The notes under the pieces: model-generated
The model's input: only the letters and a program-made list of their open reading frames with translations
What the model was told of the DNA's origin: nothing
The model's database searches: none
In this document: positions 60,757 to 64,000 of the stretch, piece by piece
How the letters are laid out: each line of letters begins with the position of its first letter
Position numbering within the stretch: position 1 is the first letter of the stretch
Translations under genes and position numbers: made by a program
Source: Yoonia sp034652275
GTDB taxonomy: Bacteria; Pseudomonadota; Alphaproteobacteria; Rhodobacterales; Rhodobacteraceae
Assembly (NCBI RefSeq): GCF_034652275.1
Contig: NZ_JAXIWG010000002.1
Coordinates: 310,001 to 374,000, forward strand
Direction: 5' to 3'
Length of the DNA: 64,000 bases

Positions 60757-61821
60757 GTGCCGGACCAGACCCCGAACATCGCCCAGATGAACGAACGCTC
60801 GCGCGAAGTCTTTCGCCGCGTCGTCGAAGGCTATCTTGAAAGCGGCGCGCCCGTGGGATCGCGCAGCCTGACGCGCACCCTGTCCGAAAAGGTCAGCGCC
60901 GCGACAATCCGCAACGTGATGCAAGACCTTGAATACCTTGGGCTTCTAGGCAGCCCGCATATCAGTGCCGGCCGTGTACCGACACAGCTCGGCTTGCGCA
61001 TGTTCGTCGATGGTCTGTTGGAAATCGGCGAACTTGACGGCAAGGACCGCCAAGCCATCGACCAGACGATGCAATCCGCAGACAGCGATGTCGCCACCAT
61101 GCTGGATCAGGTCGGGCAGGCGCTGTCCGGTGTGACACATGGTGCCAGTCTCGTGCTGACCCCGAAACACGAGGCCGCGATCAAGCACATCGAATTTGTC
61201 TCGCTCAACAAGGACCGCGCACTGGTCGTACTGGTCTTTGCCGATGGCCATGTCGAAAACCGGATTTTCACGCCACCCCCCGGCCAGACCCCGTCATCGA
61301 TGCGTGAGGCTGCGAATTTCCTGAACGCCATCGCCGAAGGGCATACCCTGTCCGAACTCGGCCAAGTCATCGCCCGCGAAATCAAGACGCGCCGCCGCGA
61401 GATCGACAGTCTGGCCGCCGAGCTGGTGCAAAGCGGCCTTGCGCTGTGGGAAAACGAAGGCGAGCCGACCGAACGCTTGATCGTGCGCGGACGCGGCAAC
61501 CTTTTGTCGGAAAAGGAAAACGAAGGTGATCTGGACCGCATCCGCAGCCTGTTTGATGATCTGGAACGCAAACGCGACATCGCGCAGTTTCTGGATCTGG
61601 CGCAGGATGGCGACGGCGTGCGGATTTTTATCGGGTCAGAGAACAAATTGTTCTCTTTGACGGGTTCATCTCTGGTCGTTTCCCCTTATATGAACGCCGA
61701 CCGCAAGATCATTGGCGCCGTGGGCGTCATTGGCCCGACCCGACTGAACTATGGCCGGATCGTGCCGATCGTGAATTACACTGCACAGCTGGTGGGCAAG
61801 ATGATTGCCGACCGCTCCTGA
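60757..61821 (+). CDS. hrcA: Heat-inducible transcription repressor HrcA
   Basis: Represses groESL-type genes at CIRCE; activity depends on GroEL. The 354-residue product has an N-terminal winged-helix domain with GAPVGSRSLTR and SAATIRNVMQDLE, GLLGSPHISAGRVPT, and a C-terminal segment ending GVIGPTRLNYGRIVP. Start is GTG 60757 after AGAGGA; TTG 60721 is a longer option with poor context. grpE follows after 12 bases. Confidence 0.95.
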   Translation: MPDQTPNIAQMNERSREVFRRVVEGYLESGAPVGSRSLTRTLSEKVSAATIRNVMQDLEYLGLLGSPHISAGRVPTQLGLRMFVDGLLEIGELDGKDRQAIDQTMQSADSDVATMLDQVGQALSGVTHGASLVLTPKHEAAIKHIEFVSLNKDRALVVLVFADGHVENRIFTPPPGQTPSSMREAANFLNAIAEGHTLSELGQVIAREIKTRRREIDSLAAELVQSGLALWENEGEPTERLIVRGRGNLLSEKENEGDLDRIRSLFDDLERKRDIAQFLDLAQDGDGVRIFIGSENKLFSLTGSSLVVSPYMNADRKIIGAVGVIGPTRLNYGRIVPIVNYTAQLVGKMIADRS

Positions 61822-61833
61822 AGGAAGACAGAC

Positions 61834-62388
61834 ATGGCCGATAAAGACGCCGCACTCCAAAGCCTTGATGAAATGGCCGCCGAAGGCGATGCAATGGATC
61901 AGGCCGCCGAAGCGAGCCTGGAAGAACTGGACGCCCTGCGCGCCGAGCGTGACGAATTCCGTGACAAGTTCATGCGCGCTTTGGCCGATGCCGAAAACAC
62001 CCGCAAACGCGCCGACCGCGACCGCCGCGAGGCTGAAAACTACGGCAGCGCCCGTTTTGCCCGCGACATGCTGCCGATCTACGACAACCTGCGCCGTGCC
62101 CTGCAATCCGCCGACGAGGCAGAGCAGGACATCAACAAAGCCCTTCTGGAAGGCGTCGAACTGACGATGCGCGAACTGATTTCCGTGTTCAAGAAACACG
62201 GGATCGATCCGATCGTACCGCAGGTAGGTGACCGTTTCGATCCGCAACTGCATCAGGCCATGTTCGAGGCCCCGCTGCCCCGCACAAAGGCCGGCGACAT
62301 CATTCAGGTCGCCGCCGAAGGCTTCATGCTGCACGACCGTCTGCTGCGCCCCGCGCAGGTTGGCGTGTCATCGACACCGGCGTCCTAA
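61834..62388 (+). CDS. grpE: Nucleotide exchange factor GrpE
   Basis: Releases ADP from DnaK. The 184-residue product has an N-terminal acidic region, a long coiled coil (about 25-60), FARDMLPIYDNLRRAL, and the C-terminal beta domain with LHQAMFE and GFMLHDRLLRPAQVGVS. GAAGGA precedes the ATG. Forms an operon with hrcA, as in many bacteria. Ends just before a terminator. Confidence 0.97.
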   Translation: MADKDAALQSLDEMAAEGDAMDQAAEASLEELDALRAERDEFRDKFMRALADAENTRKRADRDRREAENYGSARFARDMLPIYDNLRRALQSADEAEQDINKALLEGVELTMRELISVFKKHGIDPIVPQVGDRFDPQLHQAMFEAPLPRTKAGDIIQVAAEGFMLHDRLLRPAQVGVSSTPAS

Positions 62389-62396
62389 GTCGGTCT

Positions 62397-62433
62397 AAAC
62401 CCCGACCTACCGCCATGGGATAGGCCGGGGTTT
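62397..62433. terminator. Bidirectional terminator between grpE and mutS
   Basis: AAACCCCG (62397-62404) pairs with CGGGGTTT (62426-62433), with an inner CCTA/TAGG stem; T and A runs give polarity to both strands. It serves two convergent genes and touches the mutS stop. Confidence 0.8.
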
Positions 62434-64000
62434 TACCCCGGCTCCACCATTCCGCGCAGCTCATAAATCAGCGCCAACGCCTCTTTTGGTGTCAGCTCAT
62501 CCGGCAGAACGGTTTTCAACCGCGCCTCTACCTCGGATGCTTGGTGTTTCACGGGCGGCGGCGTTGGCATTGCCGCAAACAATGGCAGATCGTCCACAAA
62601 TGCCTTGCGCCCGCCTTCGCGCTCGCCTTTTTCCAGCGCCTCCAGCACCACCTTGGCGCGGTCCACCACGACCTGCGGCAGCCCCGCCAGACGTGCCACC
62701 TGCACGCCATAGCTGCGATCAGCCGTGCCGCGTTTCACCTCGTGCAGGAAGATCACGTCGCCGTCCCATTCCTTGACCGTCACGGTGGCGTTTTCCACGC
62801 CGTCTAGTTTGGCCGACAGCGCCGACATCTCGTGGTAATGCGTGGCGAACAGCGCGCGGCAGCGGTTCACGTCGTGCAGATGTTCCAGCGTTGCCCAGGC
62901 AATCGACAACCCGTCATAGGTCGCCGTGCCGCGCCCGATTTCGTCCAAAATCACCAGCGCCCGGTCATCCGCTTGGTTCAGGATCGCCGCCGTTTCGACC
63001 ATTTCCACCATAAAGGTCGACCGCCCGCGCGCCAGATCATCGGATGCGCCCACACGGCTGAAAATCTGGCTCACGATGCCAATTTGTGCCGCCGTCGCAG
63101 GCACAAACCCACCCATTTGCGCCAAAATTGCCAGCAAGGCATTCTGCCGCAGAAAGGTCGATTTACCCGCCATGTTGGGCCCCGTCAGCAACCAGATCGG
63201 CGCCGCGCTCAGCGCGCAATCATTGGCGACAAAGGGTGCGCCTTGCTTTTGCAGGGCCATCTCCACGACCGGATGCCGCCCGCCTGTAATCTCGAATGCG
63301 CGGCTGTCGTCCAGTTTCGGCCGCACCCAGTTTTCGGTCCGCGCCAGATGCGCAAGGGCGCTTGCCAGATCAACCTCGGCCAAGGCGCGCGCCAGCGCAC
63401 CCAATGGTCCGGCCTGCGCGAGAATGGCGTCTTTCAGGCTGGAATAGAGCCGCTTTTCAATCTCGAGCGCATGTCCGCCCGCGTTCAGGATGCGGGTTTC
63501 AATCTCGGATAGGTCCACCGTCGTGAAACGCACTTGGTTGGCGGTTGTCTGGCGATGGATGAAGGTATCGCTCAACGGCGGAGCGAACATTTTCTCGGCA
63601 TGGGTCGCGGTGGTTTCGATGAAATAGCCCAGCACGTTGTTGTGCTTGATCTTCAACGAGGTGATCCCCGTCTTTGCGATGAAATCAGCCTGCATGCCTG
63701 CGATCACGGACCGGCCTTCGTCGCGCAGCTTGCGTGCCTCGTCGAGTTCGGCGTCATAGCCTGCCGCGATGAACCCGCCATCGCGGGCCAGCAGCGGCGG
63801 TTCAGCGACCAAGGCCGCATCCAGCAAGGCCAGCAGATCGTCATGCCCCGCCAGATCGCGCGCCACATCGGCCAGCAGCGGCGGCATGTCAGGATGCACC
63901 GGCAACCGCGCCGCCTGCGCAATCGTGTTGCGGATCGCGGTCATGTCGCGCGGCCCGCCACGGTCCAGCGCCAGCCGCGACAGCGCGCGGTCCAGATCAT
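62433..64000 (-). CDS. mutS: DNA mismatch repair protein MutS, 5' end beyond window
   Basis: Mismatch-recognition ATPase. About 522 C-terminal residues are visible; coding continues without a stop to position 64000, so the apparent start at 63944 is internal. Seen: the clamp/lever region with SLKIKHNNVLGYFIE, Walker A TGPNMAGKSTFLRQ, Walker B LVILDEIGRGTATYDG, FATHYHE, and a short C-terminal helical end. The N-terminal mismatch-binding domain lies to the right of the window. Confidence 0.96.
   Translation of the reverse strand, partial: DLDRALSRLALDRGGPRDMTAIRNTIAQAARLPVHPDMPPLLADVARDLAGHDDLLALLDAALVAEPPLLARDGGFIAAGYDAELDEARKLRDEGRSVIAGMQADFIAKTGITSLKIKHNNVLGYFIETTATHAEKMFAPPLSDTFIHRQTTANQVRFTTVDLSEIETRILNAGGHALEIEKRLYSSLKDAILAQAGPLGALARALAEVDLASALAHLARTENWVRPKLDDSRAFEITGGRHPVVEMALQKQGAPFVANDCALSAAPIWLLTGPNMAGKSTFLRQNALLAILAQMGGFVPATAAQIGIVSQIFSRVGASDDLARGRSTFMVEMVETAAILNQADDRALVILDEIGRGTATYDGLSIAWATLEHLHDVNRCRALFATHYHEMSALSAKLDGVENATVTVKEWDGDVIFLHEVKRGTADRSYGVQVARLAGLPQVVVDRAKVVLEALEKGEREGGRKAFVDDLPLFAAMPTPPPVKHQASEVEARLKTVLPDELTPKEALALIYELRGMVEPG

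Noticed and set aside
62545..62558. Possible third parS beginning TGTTTCACG inside mutS
   Set aside because: Only the first nine bases match; the second half is GGCGG rather than TGAAACA.
1..64000. CRISPR array, tRNA or rRNA genes
   Set aside because: No regularly spaced repeats and no recognisable tRNA or rRNA sequence were found when reading both strands; an automated scan was not possible.

Overview
The window reads as chromosomal DNA of an aerobic anoxygenic phototrophic alphaproteobacterium of the order Rhodobacterales (Roseobacter-like). The reasons are a GC-rich photosynthesis gene cluster with AcsF-type (oxygen-dependent) cyclase and spheroidene monooxygenase, PpsR/PpaA and RegB/RegA regulators, AddAB recombination, and the alphaproteobacterial origin neighbourhood (maf - origin - hemJ - rho - mnmE - mnmG - rsmG - parA - parB). 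I see no tRNA, rRNA, insertion sequence or CRISPR array.

Positions 1-27,600, photosynthesis. On the left, crtI-crtB (minus strand; crtB runs off the edge) diverge from crtA-bchI-bchD-bchO. A convergent terminator at 6424-6457 separates bchO from the end of a very long minus-strand gene train that starts at bchF (22461): bchF-bchN-bchB-bchH-bchL-bchM-lhaA-puhA-puhB-puhC-bciE-acsF-puhE-hemA-cycA. Many genes in it overlap by ATGA. bchF diverges from ppaA and ppsR. Both divergent promoter regions (crtI/crtA and bchF/ppaA) hold two perfect TGT-N12-ACA boxes, the PpsR/CrtJ operator pattern. A copper chaperone gene and regA follow on the minus strand, with regB divergent. Together these genes supply haem and bacteriochlorophyll precursors, dark protochlorophyllide reduction, reaction-centre H subunit and assembly, carotenoid synthesis, and oxygen/redox control.

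Positions 27,600-50,450, housekeeping. A PAS-only protein is followed by tsaE-amgK-murU-addB-addA, a tightly overlapping operon. Then come trxA, a convergent glycan-related gene of unknown role, and hslV - membrane protein - hslU. A low-GC cassette (about 45 percent in lines I counted) of a 68-residue ORF and a ClpP/SppA-fold serine protease sits between hslU and a transporter gene. Then smr-mltA-timA-like, fxsA, secB, and the minus-strand block dnaQ-coaE-aroE-maf.

Positions 50,450-64,000, origin and segregation. The only gap over 300 bases (50452-50857) has DnaA boxes, GANTC sites and an AT-rich stretch, and is the likely chromosome origin. To its right are hemJ, rho, mnmE, mnmG, rsmG, parA and parB, with two perfect parS sites embedded in the first codons of mnmG and rsmG. 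hemW-rdgB-rph (minus), hrcA-grpE (plus) and a partial mutS (minus) finish the window.

Most of the window is well-described biology. The parts I would look at again are the foreign-looking protease cassette, the PAS-only protein beside regB, the membrane gene inside hslVU, the operator architecture, and the origin/parS layout.
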